Positions 21,756-36,700 of a DNA stretch of 60,000 bases are shown here, in pieces. The notes beneath the pieces are model-generated. The model had not been told where the DNA came from, made no database searches, and was given only the letters and a program-made list of their open reading frames with translations. Numbering within the stretch: position 1 is the first letter of the stretch; the number at the start of each line of letters is the position of its first letter. A program made the translations under genes and the position numbers. The stretch spans positions 41,324,440 through 41,384,439 of the forward strand of contig OX485807.1 of NCBI GenBank assembly GCA_950295325.1, given 5' to 3'. This stretch comes from Polytrichum commune. Taxonomy: Eukaryota; Streptophyta; Polytrichopsida; Polytrichales; Polytrichaceae.

Positions 21756-24700
21756 GTTGATTTGCATCTTGTTTCCCATAACTTACCCCAATGTTGTGTA
21801 TAGACAAATGACTCTACCTATTCACATTCCACCAGAATAACATCATCCGTTTCTTTTCCTTTTCATTCCTTGAACAAAATTCAAAGTTTTGATAGTGGAG
21901 AGAACATCATCACAAACCTCTACATCCATATAAAATCTGTGATTTCACATGGATTTGATCACATCAAACTACAACATTAAATCAATATTTAGTTATCAAA
22001 CATAGGGTTGGAATCAATTGTAGCCTTCTCTTTTTCTCTATTTAATAGTTGGAAGATTAAAAAGAATGAAATACGAGTGGCACCATTGTTGAATGATTAG
22101 CACTATGGAGATAAAATTGGCGCCATGAAGGGGTATAACAACGCCAATTCATAATCAAACTCTAGCCATTTGCAATTTCACATGAACCCATACGAATTGA
22201 TGGACCTACACAAGAGTCAAATTATGAAGAGGGGGGTAACTCCCTTGTAATTGAAGGGGTCACTTGCGATAATGGGGTCGAAACAAGTGGGCTACAAATC
22301 AATCATGCACAAATTCATCACATAGTCCACTTATTCGATGGATATTCTTGAAACAAACCTAAATCATATTCTCAAAATAAATTTCCAAACCCCAAAATAT
22401 TTCTTAAAATTCTACAGTTTAACTTTGATGTTTCAAGTGAGATCCTATCTTTTCTTGCACCACATTTTCTAGTGAAACATAGATTTTCTTACCTTGGATC
22501 CACCAAGAGATTCAAAACACTCATGCGTGCATGCAACATAAATATTCCATGTTTCATGAATTGGATCATGATATTGGGTCATTCTATTTGACTCTTTGTT
22601 TGGAAACCCTAATAAGTTTCTAAGAAAGAAAAAAATTCTCTTAGAGGTACTAGGCTTATCTCGACAAGTTTCCAATCCCTCAACTCAATTTTTGCAAATG
22701 ATTTCTCATGGTCTCACATCACAAGATATAGATGTTACAAAACTCCGATCATCTATTTGGACAATTCCTTCCGCAAATCAACTCTAAGGATTCCCTCTTT
22801 AAACGTTTCCTCTAAGAGGTCAATAGACCATCATGAATGTCATATGGAATTTGCCTCCCACATGGCAATGAACTTAGTTATCGTTTGCATTAGGAAAGGT
22901 ACAAGTTGTGAACACAATTGCTCATGTAATATTCTAACAACTTTGAAGTCTTGCTAAAATAATTGGATTTCTTTGATAGGCAAAGTTGAGATGCGAGAAC
23001 GATGTCCTTGCGGGACAAGTGAAGAAACTCATGTGCCAAGTTTCAAAGGTATTACACCATACGATTCACTTGACCTAATTCTTGTCCACTTCCAAATGCA
23101 ATGCTTTTTGTTAGGAAGTTCATGATCTTGATGAACTTTTTGTGTAAGAGTTGCAACCTATGCTTTAAACAAAATGTTGATCTATTTACTTTGTAAGTGC
23201 TTTCACTCTCAAGCTTTTAAGAGGCCCAACCTCTCCATTATTAAAACATGTATTTGAACTCCATATTTAGTTAATTATGTCAACAGTGACCTTATCTACA
23301 ATTAACTCATTCTACAAATGCGTTTTTTGGGTTCGGTTGAATACCTTGGTGTTAGTGAAGATTTAAATTCTAGTACACAGTTTGAGTGACCTTGGTGCAA
23401 ATACATGTGTTATGTTTTCATCATCAATTTTGAATTTGAGTAAATTTGTATCTTCTCCTTGCCATAAAATAATGTATAAAACAAGGTTTCCATCCCAAAA
23501 TGTTAAAAATATGATTTATGAGGTCGATGAGGCCCCTATAAATCGTGCATATGGTTGTATATTGAGACTTCACGTCTTTCAAGGGTTAATCTCGTACTTC
23601 ATAATTTGTCACAACATTGTGAAGTAACAAGGGCTCATCATCAACACAACTACTTGAAAAACATCATTAGGCTACAAGGATCACAAATTTTTGTCATTGT
23701 CCACATGTTCTTTGCCAATTGAGGGAAGGTTTCAAGCACTCAAATCTAATGCACCAGTACATTTATATAAACTAAAAATCTACCTCATGGTGATCAAGAA
23801 CTGGGTGACAACAATTGGACAAAACATTACAAGGATCACGGATCACTACCCCTGGTTTTGTCCTTATAAGTTAGACTTTAGATTCTCAAATCTAAGGCAC
23901 TCACAAATTTGGATACCCAACATCTACCTTGTAATGACAAAGAACCAATTGGCAATGATCCGTAATCCTTGTAGCAAGAGAACACAAATGGAATTTGTAT
24001 CTTACATGGGGCAGAGCATTACAAACATATGAATCTCAGACAATCGTCCCGTACCCTCTAAAATTTGTCATATGTCACTACAAAATTAAAAAATCCACCA
24101 CAATATTAATTTTTCATATATTCTTTCACTAGTGGAAGGTGATTGCCTAGAACTCAAATGATAAGTAAGGAAGGCAGATTGGTCTTAAGTGACTCGTTTT
24201 TTTAATCGCACCCCTAGGTTTGATCGATACGTTGTCCAGTGAGGACCAAACAACAAGCACTGTAAAAACACAAGTTTGAAATAGATTGGACCACATCTTC
24301 AAATATTAATAACCGCTCTACACTCAATAGTGAACACGATTGAGAGGACCTATGTACCGAGTTAGTTAAGAAATCAACAAACATGTGCTTCCAATAACCA
24401 TAACTAAATCATGGTAAGTCCGATTCTCAATCTGGCTTTTGCACATGTTTCATCGTAGATTTGCTAATGCAACACGAGTTTGTTGTGTAAATTCTAATCG
24501 GTAGAAGTTGGAGAACATGAAAAACAAATCAAATAACACCCACGTACATACCTTAGTGGAGGTTTCACACCAAACGCACTACATCTTCTTTGCAAAGTGG
24601 TATACTATCAGAATGCCATATAACCTTAAAGGTAATAGTGTCAAAAGGTCGGTATGAGATGATGCGCCAATATTTCAATCAAATATCTAGCAAGACCTCC

Positions 24701-27700
24701 ACCCACAGGTGTCAGTGACAATAAGAAATTAATGATGGTTTTTTTTTTTTTTTTTTTTTTCCCTTGGTTAACTTCCAAATACTTCATTGCTAAGACTAGG
24801 TCTGTATTTGATTCACAGCTGGACTCGTTCAAGAAATCCCTGCTCAAATCACTTGAAGGAGGTGATTGTGGGGACAGTGCTGCGGTAAGTGTACACATAA
24901 CTTAGATCTCCTCTTGCCTACCACTTTGCTTTGAATACACATCTTTCATATGCGTTTTTAACATATTGCAAAATGTTGCATTACCAACAAAAATTAGGAA
25001 TTAAAAACATCCTGAGTATAAATAATCTCCAATATATATATATTTCATGCCCATTGCAAGAAAAAACGACGCTTGTTTACACCTGCCCTCGTGTTGCAGC
25101 AACAATCATATTATTCAACTTTATTAAACCTTAGTGTTCTTCATGTAATAAAGCCACAAGAGCCATAATCTCTATATTCGTTAATCGGAGACTTTGGAAA
25201 GTCTCAAAATGAATGCAAATGATTGAAGATGTGGTCCAATTTCTTATTGTGATGACATGTATTTGTGACAAATTGGTTAGTGCCGACCACACGTATCACT
25301 TTATTAAGTCACATTGAATATATATATATATACATATATTTTTGTTTTCCTTGTTCTTTATTTGAAAACCGTGTCCTTAAGTAGTTTCAAAATCGTGAAA
25401 AAGTCTCCAATTACCGAATATAGTGATCTTAGCTTTTTCTTGCTAACAAGGAGATCCAAACAGTAGTTACAGATGAGCCAGTTGAGTTTGAGAATTGAGT
25501 CATGTTCAAGTTCAAAGACTTTAGGCAAATCACACCATTTTAGAGGAATCTATAGAATACATCTTGAATTAATATAAGAAAACCGAAAAATATCAACATG
25601 TAAACGATTGGACTTGGAGAACACCCGATCTTCATCAATTGTGGCCGAAAATCTCCCCGGCCATTGGCCTCCTCCATTTTGGCCTATGCACTAAATTGAT
25701 GTCATGCCAATATCCTCCTTAACTCTAGTCCTTAAAATACAGTCCCTTGTTACTTAGTGCCACATTCATCGTATGCCACGAGTTGCAAATGCCATCGTGA
25801 ACTCAAGGAACTTTGGAAAAACAAAAAAGCTCAAAATATTTAAGGTCATGGAATTAGCTTTTGGAACCCAATATAGTCATTTGTTTGTGAGAACACTTAC
25901 AAAGAATTTTTTTGAATATGTCATGTTCATATTGTAGATTTGAGTACTTGTGACAACAATAGAAGGCTTCATGTAAGAAAAAAAAATTAATTTTAAAAAA
26001 TACAAAGAACTTTGATACTACTTTATAGCCTTTCACCAAGGATTTTGTGATTGCAACATACTCCATCAACTTTGTGGTCCAATTTATCATGCTTGCCATT
26101 TACTATGTAGTCCAAACCAAACTTGACTATTGGTCTACCGGGTTTGAGGGGCTATTTTCATCAATCCTTCATCCCACATATTTAACAAGCCTTGAACTCC
26201 CTAACAAAAACATTAGAAAGGTCATGGAGCCATCCACCAACCCACCATCACATTCCTTGTTTTCTTTGTTTTGAGCAAACATAATAAGCTTCTCTCTCTA
26301 CCTCTCTCATGGTTGTTGGCAAACAAAACATTTCATGTTAGTGTCCCTTGAACATCAATGTTCTTCTCTCTCATTTTATGCAAATGTGAGGGCTAAACAC
26401 CGATTTTCAAACCAAAAGCAACACCCATCATTGCTCATATACATTCTAGTTGATCACCTTTATCCAATCTCATTGAGATCTCAACGCAAATCTCGTAGAT
26501 GTTAATCTCTCAAATAAAAAATTAATAAAGAACATCGGTGTCTATTTCTACACCAACGTGAATGCGAGCATGTTCCTTACCTTGATCATGCTTTTGCATA
26601 CTTCAATGTAAGCTTACTTCCTTCCTTTTGAAAGAATCATCCAAAATAAATCATAACATCACTAAACAATAATAAAACTCAATACCAATGCATACATATC
26701 CTTGCAACTACGCTAACTATTGGATTTAGTGTCACCAATTCTATTGAATTTCATCTTGCTCAATACTGATTGTAAATTGTTTGTGTAGTGTCACCAACAC
26801 TAAATTTAAACCTAACATTAGTTATCATTCCTTGTATTGAAACATGAGGGGCGGTTTACACTATGGACCAAGAGCCATGACCAAGAAAATTAAATCATTT
26901 TCATGGTCACAGCTCTTGGCCAAGAGCCGTGACCATGAAAAATAAAAAATGGATTTTTGAGTGGCTTGGTCACTCTTGTAGTGTAAAGTGGATTTGGACC
27001 GGGACAACTTTGGGCTGATTTTTTTAATTTCTATCCCAACGATCTACAATAACGTCAAAAAAATTCGGGGAAAAAAAATATTAAAAAAAAAAATCGGCCA
27101 ATGGCTGATTTTCAGCCTTACGGCTCCCTTGATTTCCATTGAGTCGAGCATTTTGCCTCGCCTCAACGGAAAACCCGTTGGACCATGGCACATTATCCAA
27201 ATGGCAGATTTTAGTAGTTTTTGGGGACCTCAAAGTTAGTGGTCATCCTCCTTTTTTCAAGGTAGTGTAAAGCCAAATGGGACCAAGAGCACTTTACTCT
27301 CCAATCACAGATTTTAGAATTTCATGGTCATGGCTCTTGGTCCATAGTGTAAACCGCCCCTGAGTGTTATAGATTTACAACGTTGCGAAAATTGCCACTT
27401 ACTACGTGATTTCTCATCCAAATTTCAATCATCCATCTCAATATTCCATTACAAGCATGTTAGGATGCAGAATACACCTGAAAATTGTTTCAATAATTGG
27501 CATGGGGTTCATCCAAAATTCAACCATCCATGACAATATTTACAAACTTGATTCATAACAACTGTCATTAGAGAGAGTTACCACAACGGTGACATAGAAT
27601 ACCACATGCCACCAAATACAATGTTTAGGGCCGCTTCACACTATGGCCGTCCAAGTCGAGAGGCCGTGGGATTGAGTGGCCAAACTTTGTTGAGAGTCCA

Positions 27701-30700
27701 AAGAAATGGGCTGAAAATAGCTAGCCAATAAAATATAGTAAGTGGAGCCTTCAGCTGGGCATAGTGTGAAGCTTCCAAAGGCCAAGCCCAAAGTCCAAAC
27801 CCAAAGGAGCATCCCGCTTTATTCCTTGCTCAAAATAACCCCTCCAATCTAACAACCAAGATCTTGAAAAAAAATTGACAGCCTCTCGACCATAGTTTAG
27901 GTTTCCATTCCCGTCTGACCCAAACTTCCTTCGAGAGTCCGTCGTCTTTTTCAAAAAGTAATCGTTTTAAATTATAACAACCTTTGGACTTTGGCCATTA
28001 GTGTGAAGGGTTGAGAGGCTAAACTCCCAGTTTCTTGCAATTTGATTGGTGGAAATCGACGGCCTCTCGACCTTCGGCCATAGTGTGAAGCGCCCCTTAG
28101 TGTAGGCCTCTCTTGTTGCGGCCTCTTGTTGATTTGCCCTAACATTCAATGCCAGGACGAGTGCAACCAATCGCCGCCAAACTCGCCTTGCGGAGGAGGA
28201 GGGGGTAATATTCCCCACATTCAGAACGAATGCAAGGAATATTCTAAAAAAATATCAATCCCACAAAACATTGTTATGGATCTGAATAATGTTATGTTAG
28301 TGTAAGCCTCTCTTGTTGTGGCCTCTTGTTGATTTGCCCTAACTTTTCATGCTAGGACGAGTGCAACCAATCGCTACCAAGCTCGCCTTGCGGAGGAGGG
28401 GGTAGTCCGGCGAAGTCCCCTTGCGGCGGAGGGGCCCCAAAATCACCTTGCGGAAGCTCACCGCCTTCTCCAATGTCCAAGTCATTCGCACCTCCGGTTC
28501 CCCGAATTAGAAAGCGTACGTGGCTCTTGCCTTTCAAACTCCTCCCCCCCCCCCCCCCCCAAATCAAGTTCAAAGTAACATAACATTATTCGGTGGACTA
28601 TGTGCGGGCGTCAATAACATCGTTCAGATCCATAACAGTGTTTTGTGGGACTGACAATATTTCATGGAATATTCTAGGATATCTCCCACGTTCAGTGTGC
28701 ATCATAACATCGATCGGATCCATAACAACGTGTTGTGGGACTGACATTATTCCAAATAATATTACAGGATACTTCCCACGTCTAGTGTACGTCATAACAT
28801 CGTTTAGATCCATAACAACGTTCTGTGGGACTGATAGTATTCCACCGAATATTCCACGATATTTCCCACGTTCAGTGTGCGTCATAACATCGTTCAAATC
28901 CATAACTGCATTGTGTGGGATTGATAGCATTCCGTAGAATATTCCAAGATATTTCCCACGTTCAATGTGCGTCATAGCATCGTTCATATCCATAACAACG
29001 TTATGTGGGATTGACAGTATTCCATAAAATATTCTAGGATACTTCCCACGTTCACTGTGCGTCATAACATCGTTCAGACCCATAACAACATTACGTGGGA
29101 CTGACAATGTTCCACATAATATTCTAGGATATCTCTCACGTTCAATGTGCACCTTAGCATTATTCATATCCATAACAATGTTATGTGGGACTGGCATAAT
29201 TCCATGCAATATTCTAGGATATTTCCCACGCTCAATTTGAATGTGGGAATATCTTGGAATATTGTCAGTCCCATAGAACATTGTTATGGATAAGGATAAA
29301 GTTGTGCTTGGGTGGGTTGAGAATAGTTGAGATTCTTTTATAAATCATGCTATGTTTTTTATGTCAGTAGAGCAGTGCACTACTCACATATTCAAGCTGA
29401 AAATTTTGAGTGAAGTGTTGTATTGTTATTATTAGAATGGAATGGTTGGTAGTAGTTGAATGATGTTATGTGATCAAGTATCTAAAAGCCAAAAGTAAAG
29501 GGTTATTAGAACTCGTGACAAGTTTTCATCCAAAAAAGGCGCGATATCGGTCAAGAATTTTCAAATTTTTTTTCATGAGATGATCGGTTACGACTTGTAA
29601 CCAACTTGAGTAGGTGGATGACTCACCACTCCCACAAGTCATCATCACTTTCCTCTTGTTACGTTGTTTATGATGAGTATTGTGGGCATACGTGTGACTT
29701 ACCCTACAATGCACTATAGTGTGGTCCACAATATACACCATCACACATTAAAATGTGTGGAACCTTATACTTCAAAAAACTTCTTCGCACAAATCTCTCC
29801 ATGTCTCCGAAATTCATGGAAATTATGTTTTTAGAACACAACATCAACAAGGGAATTTTTTAGGGGAAATGAATGTTTTCAATTTAGTTGAAATTCTTAA
29901 TACTGGAAATAACTTATGTATTCTAATTTTAGATTCAAAATTGTCAAGGTAAGACAAGTATGCGTTGGATCTCACTTTGTTGGAAGTCTCTGAAATGCAC
30001 ATTACTTTCCATCCTCTTGAGATATTATGACCTACAACGTAAAGGCCTCCAATAGTATTGTAGGTGGACACTACATTCCACCTACATTATTGTCCCCAAT
30101 GTTATTAATCTCGGTTTCCTCATATATAGTGTGGTCCACAATCTTTAAAATAAACAATGCAGTTATCCGGACCATGGTTGGCTAGAGAGGGTAAGCATAG
30201 GGAGTTCATTAAGTTGTCTATAGGGTTTCACAAACCATAAGTGGTCAAGAGGAATTTTCCAGTATGAGAGAATTAGCAAATCCGAATCAAAGTCAAAGCC
30301 CCTTTCTTCGTTTTTTTAAAAGTCCATATGAATGTTTTACTCATAAATACTTAGTGAAGATTCTTTTACTTGAACCTTCTTGAATATTCATGTTGGATCT
30401 CCCCCCCCCCCCCCCTCCTCCCACAATTATGTTGACTATTAAAATTTAAAAAGTCAACAAATTATGAGCACAAATTAGTGATTGGGGAGATTTTTGGGCA
30501 TGATTGGTTGAGATCCTAGTGTTTGCAAGTCCAACCGGTTACATGTTGACATCTTTTGGTTTTCCTTTATTAAATTGGGGTATATTCTATAAATTCCTCT
30601 AAAATGATCGGTAATTTTCTTGCAATCTTGAACTTCAACCGGTTATTTCTCAAACTCAACCGGTTCATCTGTAACTAATTGCCGGTTCTCCCCGATCATA

Positions 30701-33700
30701 GGCACAAACTTCAATCTCTTTCCACAAAACATGTCTTTTTGGTCTCTGTTTTTAAATCTACACCACTCAAATATAGGTTCACATACTTTTCTTGTTTTCA
30801 ATACCATTCGGGACTATATACCTTGAAAGAACCTAGGCAAAATCTTCACACCTAGGCAAAATCGCCCTAGTATCAATAAGATTTAGAATGGTATCGACCC
30901 AAATAATAACTCAGCTATACAAGCCTACCACCTTGAGATACTTACCAAATAACGATATTTGATTGATATTACAATCTCAATTACCCACAAGTAATGTTTT
31001 TTTATACCATTATTGATGTTGGTTACTGATACCATCATACCATGCACACATCTATACACCAATCCAACATTGATTCACACTCACTCACACCTTGAAGAAC
31101 TTCAGATCGAGCTTGCGTTACAACTTCATGCACAATACTATTACATACTACACCTTTACGATTGTGATTCCAAGTTCATGTATGAACTCACGGCTGTGAT
31201 CAAGATGAAGCGTCCCTCATTCACACCAACCCCAAAAAACTAGTGTCATCTCTCTCCCTCTACAATTTCGGTGAACGTGAATATGGTTTTCTATGTTCAT
31301 CGAGTATTTTTTGACTCGATAGGAACCTTGGGGCCTTGGCCTCAAAAGAATGAAATATACATGGCTCACTTCAAGCTCTTACCCTAGATTGACGATGCAA
31401 TTTCTTATGTTTTTTTCTCCAGAGCAAGCGGGCTACTCTTGTATGAAGGAATTTTGTAGTGGCACAGCTTCACCCGCATCAACGGTTCAATGTGACAAGA
31501 AATCGGTGGGCTGTGGGGGATCCGAAGAAGGTAATTAATTAAACAAACCCACACACAATTTTAATTTAATCAATGCAATTTTGGAGCCATGGATTTGATC
31601 ACCTACTACTTCATCTTGAGTCTTTGGTTTCATTTGTTGAGGTACAAGCAAGAACTTTGTCCTATAATCACAGCAACCACCTAAAGTTCAATATAACATC
31701 ATCATTCGGCCCTCGTTGCACTGAGGTCCTGCTTTCACTACCAACATATGAGTCCTAGGCAATCAACCTACGCTGGTGAAAGAAAAAAAAATGTAAACCA
31801 ACGACTAGAGTAGGTTGACGCACTTTCTAGTGACGCAAGACGATCGATTTTCACGTGGCAAAAGATAATTGTCCAAGAGCCATATATTTGTCGTGATTTG
31901 AACGTAAACATCATGTTTGTTAGGAGCTATCGAAGTTTATTGGAATCATGTGACATACATCTAGATGCATGTCGATGAAAATTGTGTCTCACAGAACTCT
32001 TCGTGATGAGAGTTAAATAGTTTTACGTTATTCACCTTTTGGCTTGCACGATAAATAGATATCATCATTACAAACATATGAGTCTTGGGTAATTAATTAA
32101 CATGCATCCTTGGAAAGTTTTCCTACACCACAGGAAAAATCTGCAAATCTACCAAAGTGGTAGAGTTGTATATTTTCCTCTAGTGACACGGGATAATTGC
32201 ATAGGACTCATATGTTGTATTGCATGGAAGCAACAATTGTGATGTTTCATGGGGTCATAAATTTGCATCCAAAACTTGATTTTGAGCTTGATTTTGAGGC
32301 TTCAGATTGTAGTGATGAATTGCATTACACGTCCTGAAGTTTGAAGGCTTAAGTTCATTGAATTGTTGTTGCATGATTAGATTGTTGCACTCATGTTAAT
32401 CAATATTGTTTTTGCATTAAATTTAGACTATGAAAGTTGTTTTTGGGTTACAAGTGTTTCAAAGTATGTTTGATCATTATGGACTACAATCAACATGAAT
32501 TTTGGCAATTGCTGGTGATGATGATGGTTTAGGCACAAGATCAACTCCTCCCATGTCCACATGGTCACCAAGGTCAAAAGGTAGCATTATCATCTCTACG
32601 TATAATGTTTGATTTTCTAATACATGTAAAAGTTTCCTATACTTCGACCGGGTTCTTGGTTAGGAGTTTGTTGTTTTGCATGCAATATCTCCCATGTTTG
32701 GTACGTTTTCGGGTGCATGTTTCCAGAGTTTGTGTGCCAGTGTGGAGGTGTGAACGAAGAACTTTTTGTATTGGTTCATCGAGGGCCAAACTCATGCAGG
32801 TGCTTAAATGAGTTTGGCATTCAATAAAATCGTTATATAGTGTTTTCTTCGTAGAAACCTCCACACCGACTTCAAGCATGCACTCAAAACTTACCGAAAC
32901 ATGAAAAGTAGTGAATGCAAAACAACAAACTCCCAACAAAACCCCGGTTGAATGAAAATGATCGATAACTCGAGTACCTATACTACATTATCATTTACTT
33001 TGCACAAACTACTATCACTAAAACATGCCAAAGATGACCAAGCATGTGTATTGTATTGTTTGTTTTACAGTGAAATCACCTCACATCGATGGGAAGGAAT
33101 TTTTTCGGCAAGTTAGGTAACAATATAAACTAAAAACCGCCTCCCATGTTGTCTTTGAAGAAGACGTTTCTCCTTGTTTTTGCCCCTTCTAGATGAGATT
33201 TTGCTTTTGCTTTCATTGTGATGGTTGAATAACATATGAATGAATAATTGTGTTCAATACAATGTCATTCATCTATTGAGAACCGAAACATAAAAGTTTA
33301 GGTTGTGCAACTCCCATCCTTTAAAACAAAATAAGAGATTAAAGTTCAATGTAGAGTGACCACTATAAGCAACTACGTTGCAATCACCAAATGAAAATTT
33401 ATTTAGTACCACTTGTCCATTAATTGTAATGATTGGCGAAAGAAATCACCACAAAGATCAAGTGGTCGAATCGTTGGCACTTAACCAATTTAGAAGATAG
33501 AAGTGATGCATATATCACTACAATGTTTATGGTATTTTAGGTGTCAATTATGATTTAGAGTTATGCAATCTTATAATTTTTTTTCTTGCTATTGCAAGTT
33601 TGGACCAAGTAAAGATGTTAATGTTCTATAATGTCCAACGACCAACTCGACATTTTTTCAAATGAAATCTATGGTAGATAGTTATAGCATTGTGTACCTC

Positions 33701-36700
33701 CAAAGAGCACGTGACACTAAATAGCATAAATTGTGTAGTCCATTTATGTAGTATTACGTAGTATAATGTGGTGGGATGGAACCAGTAGTGGTGCCCATCC
33801 AAGTTCCAGCATTATCCTAGAAACACGTGCATGCAATTAAAATAGTTGCAATCATTATAATAGGAGAAAACTATGCCAAAAAAAAACCGCAACCAAAATC
33901 AATTGCAGTTCTTTTGACTAGCCTGATCTACAATCGCTAAACTAATGCATTTTGTTTTTGGTTTAGCACTAAAATGTTAGGAATATGGGGGCGTGTAATA
34001 TACTGTTGGAAGGTCTTGAAAATACCTTTCCAAGGATATATTACACACCCCAAATTTTCAAAATTGCAGTTGCAAAACAACCATAATTTCAAATGTTGTA
34101 TAAATTTATGTAGTATAATGTAGTGGGATGGAACCGGTGGTGGTGCCCATCCAAGTTGCAACGTTATCCTAGAAACGCTTGTGTGCAATTAAAATAGTTG
34201 CGGTCATTAGGAATACCCAACCAAAACAAAGGTCACTAGGGTCCAACAACAATAAGGTGTAGTAAAATTATGTCATATGTGATACTTTCCTCTCAATCCT
34301 TGTCACTCCTTTAAATAGCTATCATGTTTTTATTTTGAATGTTGCTTAGGTTTATAGTCAAGACTTGGCACAATTATAGATATTTTTATCACATATAATT
34401 AATGGTTGTAATTTACTTAGTAATATTGCCCTCAAACACGAGTCCTTATGAAATGTAAAGACTAATTTCAATTTAGTCCTTAGTGGCACATCTTATTATG
34501 GTTGGATCCACAATTAGTAGGCTTGAATCACCGCATGGTACAAGGCCTACCAAGGCATGCACGACTTATATTGAGGGCCCTAGTTGAGGGTTTTGAACTC
34601 AGGACCTCACCCTAAACCCCAAAGTGCCAACCTAGCCACCAAAGTCCAGTCGTTACACATCCACAAATTGAGGTTGTTAACCAATTTGATAAAAAATTAA
34701 AGTAAGCATCCTTAAAGTGAGATATGGAGGGGGCCACAAAGTAAGGGGCCAAGCTCAACGTAATAGACTTAATTTCTTCTATTGGTGTGAGCCACAAATA
34801 ATGATCCCTACTATGGAACCGTTTTTGAGCACATGAGCTCCTCAAATGAGCCCAAAAAGCAAGAACCATTGTTGAGCTTACCTTAAGATTCTTAAATGAG
34901 CTCCAAAAATGGCTCTCCGCTGTAGGAATTGTCTTTGAGCTTACTTGAGGTTCAAAGTTGCTCCCCAATACGGGAACTATCTTCAAATGTGTGGATTTGG
35001 AACCTTTTTTCCACTTTTGAATTATGTTGTATAGGTAATAGTGTAATTATATTTCATCGCTACTTTTATGCATGTATGGACATAGTCAACCTCACTGGAG
35101 GGCCCTCAATTGGAGAACTTGTAGTGAAATTGAAAGTGGCATTTATAAGTAATAGAGGCCTATTCAATCCATGGTTTTTATTTTGTATATATAGTGGAGG
35201 CATTTATCACATCAATTTGAAAAGCTTAGTATAAATACATGAGTCCATTTTCTAGCTTGTTGTTAGTCCGTATACATTTTATTTTCTCTGTAAACTTCTC
35301 GTATATGAGGGGGTTAATTTCATAGTGACCCACGCACATCATTTGGGTATCCAATGAAGAGTCCACCCCCCGGGCAATGGACAAGTTGAAATGGATGTAT
35401 AGAATTTGGACAAGATGTTGTCTAGTGAATCTTTCCATTCACCTAGTGCAATTCGATCAATATTAAACCATAAGGAATCTCCTATATCATATTGGATTAT
35501 TGGATGCACTAGTAGAAAACTACGCCCAAAAAAATGGCAGCCGAAATGGGCTGCGGTTTTTTTGACCACCCTACTCTGTAGTCACTAAACAACTACAATT
35601 TTTTCTTTCTCGTTTTGCGACTGCAATTTTAATTTTTTTTTTTGGGGGGGGGGGGGGGGGCGTGTAATATACCGTTCAAAAGGTCTTGAAAAAATCTTTC
35701 GAATAGTATGTTACACACTGCAGATTCCTAAAATTCTAGTTACCAAACCAAAAAAATAAAAAATCTACAGTTGCTTAGCAACTGCAGACCAAGCTGGTCA
35801 AAACAACCGCAACCAAAATCGGCTGCGGTTTTTTTTGACATAGTTTTCTACTGGTGATTATTCATTAGAAGACATTGATTAATTTGGACCAATGTTAAAC
35901 TTTAAATTTGTAAGCCAAAAAAATATGGAAAAAAATGTCATCAAAACCGTATAATTAAAACTTATAAGTACAACTAGTTTTTGACATATTGTTCATAGTC
36001 TATTAGAAATCTTACTAAATTTGAATACGCAAAATCTACCTTGTGGTGGCAAAGAACCAATGATCCTTGTACCGTGACTCTCACAAAATTCATCAAATTG
36101 TTTCCAGGAATCGATTGTCTTATGAACAATTCAGTGAGTTCTTATCGAGCATTAAGGAACTAAATGCACATCGGCAAACACGGGAGGTATAATCATATAC
36201 ATGTAGTCCAATAACTTTAAGTGTCGTACAAGAGTCTTGAAAAATCCTTATCGGTTTTGGGCACTTTGGGTGCCTCAATTCAATTCATATTCATGCCATG
36301 TCATCTTCTCACAATGTTCTAAGCAATGATTGCGTGACATGTGGCATTGTCTCTCGAGAAAATGGTTATTTTGCGCCAAAATTGGTGAGGTATTATGATG
36401 TCACTACCAACATGTGAGTCATAGACAATCGCCTTGTCGAGTTAAAAAAATAATTGTAAATTTAACATTGTAGTAGATTGCAAATTCTCCAGTGGCATAG
36501 GACAACTTTTCAATGACGTAGAACAATTGTCTAGGACTTGTGTGCTTGTAATGTATGATCATCCTTTGTGATGCATCTGATCAGATAATATGAAATTGCT
36601 ATATTCTTGCATGTAGCAAATCCACATGGAACTCTTCATGAGATGAGGTATAAAGTTACCACACAAAGTCATAAATCCCAAGAGATGGTTCGTTCGCATG

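Noticed and set aside
28598-29281. 227-codon minus-strand frame as a protein gene
   Set aside because: It is entirely a 90-bp satellite. The plus strand also stays open over part of it, and no start context, splice sites or family support a gene.
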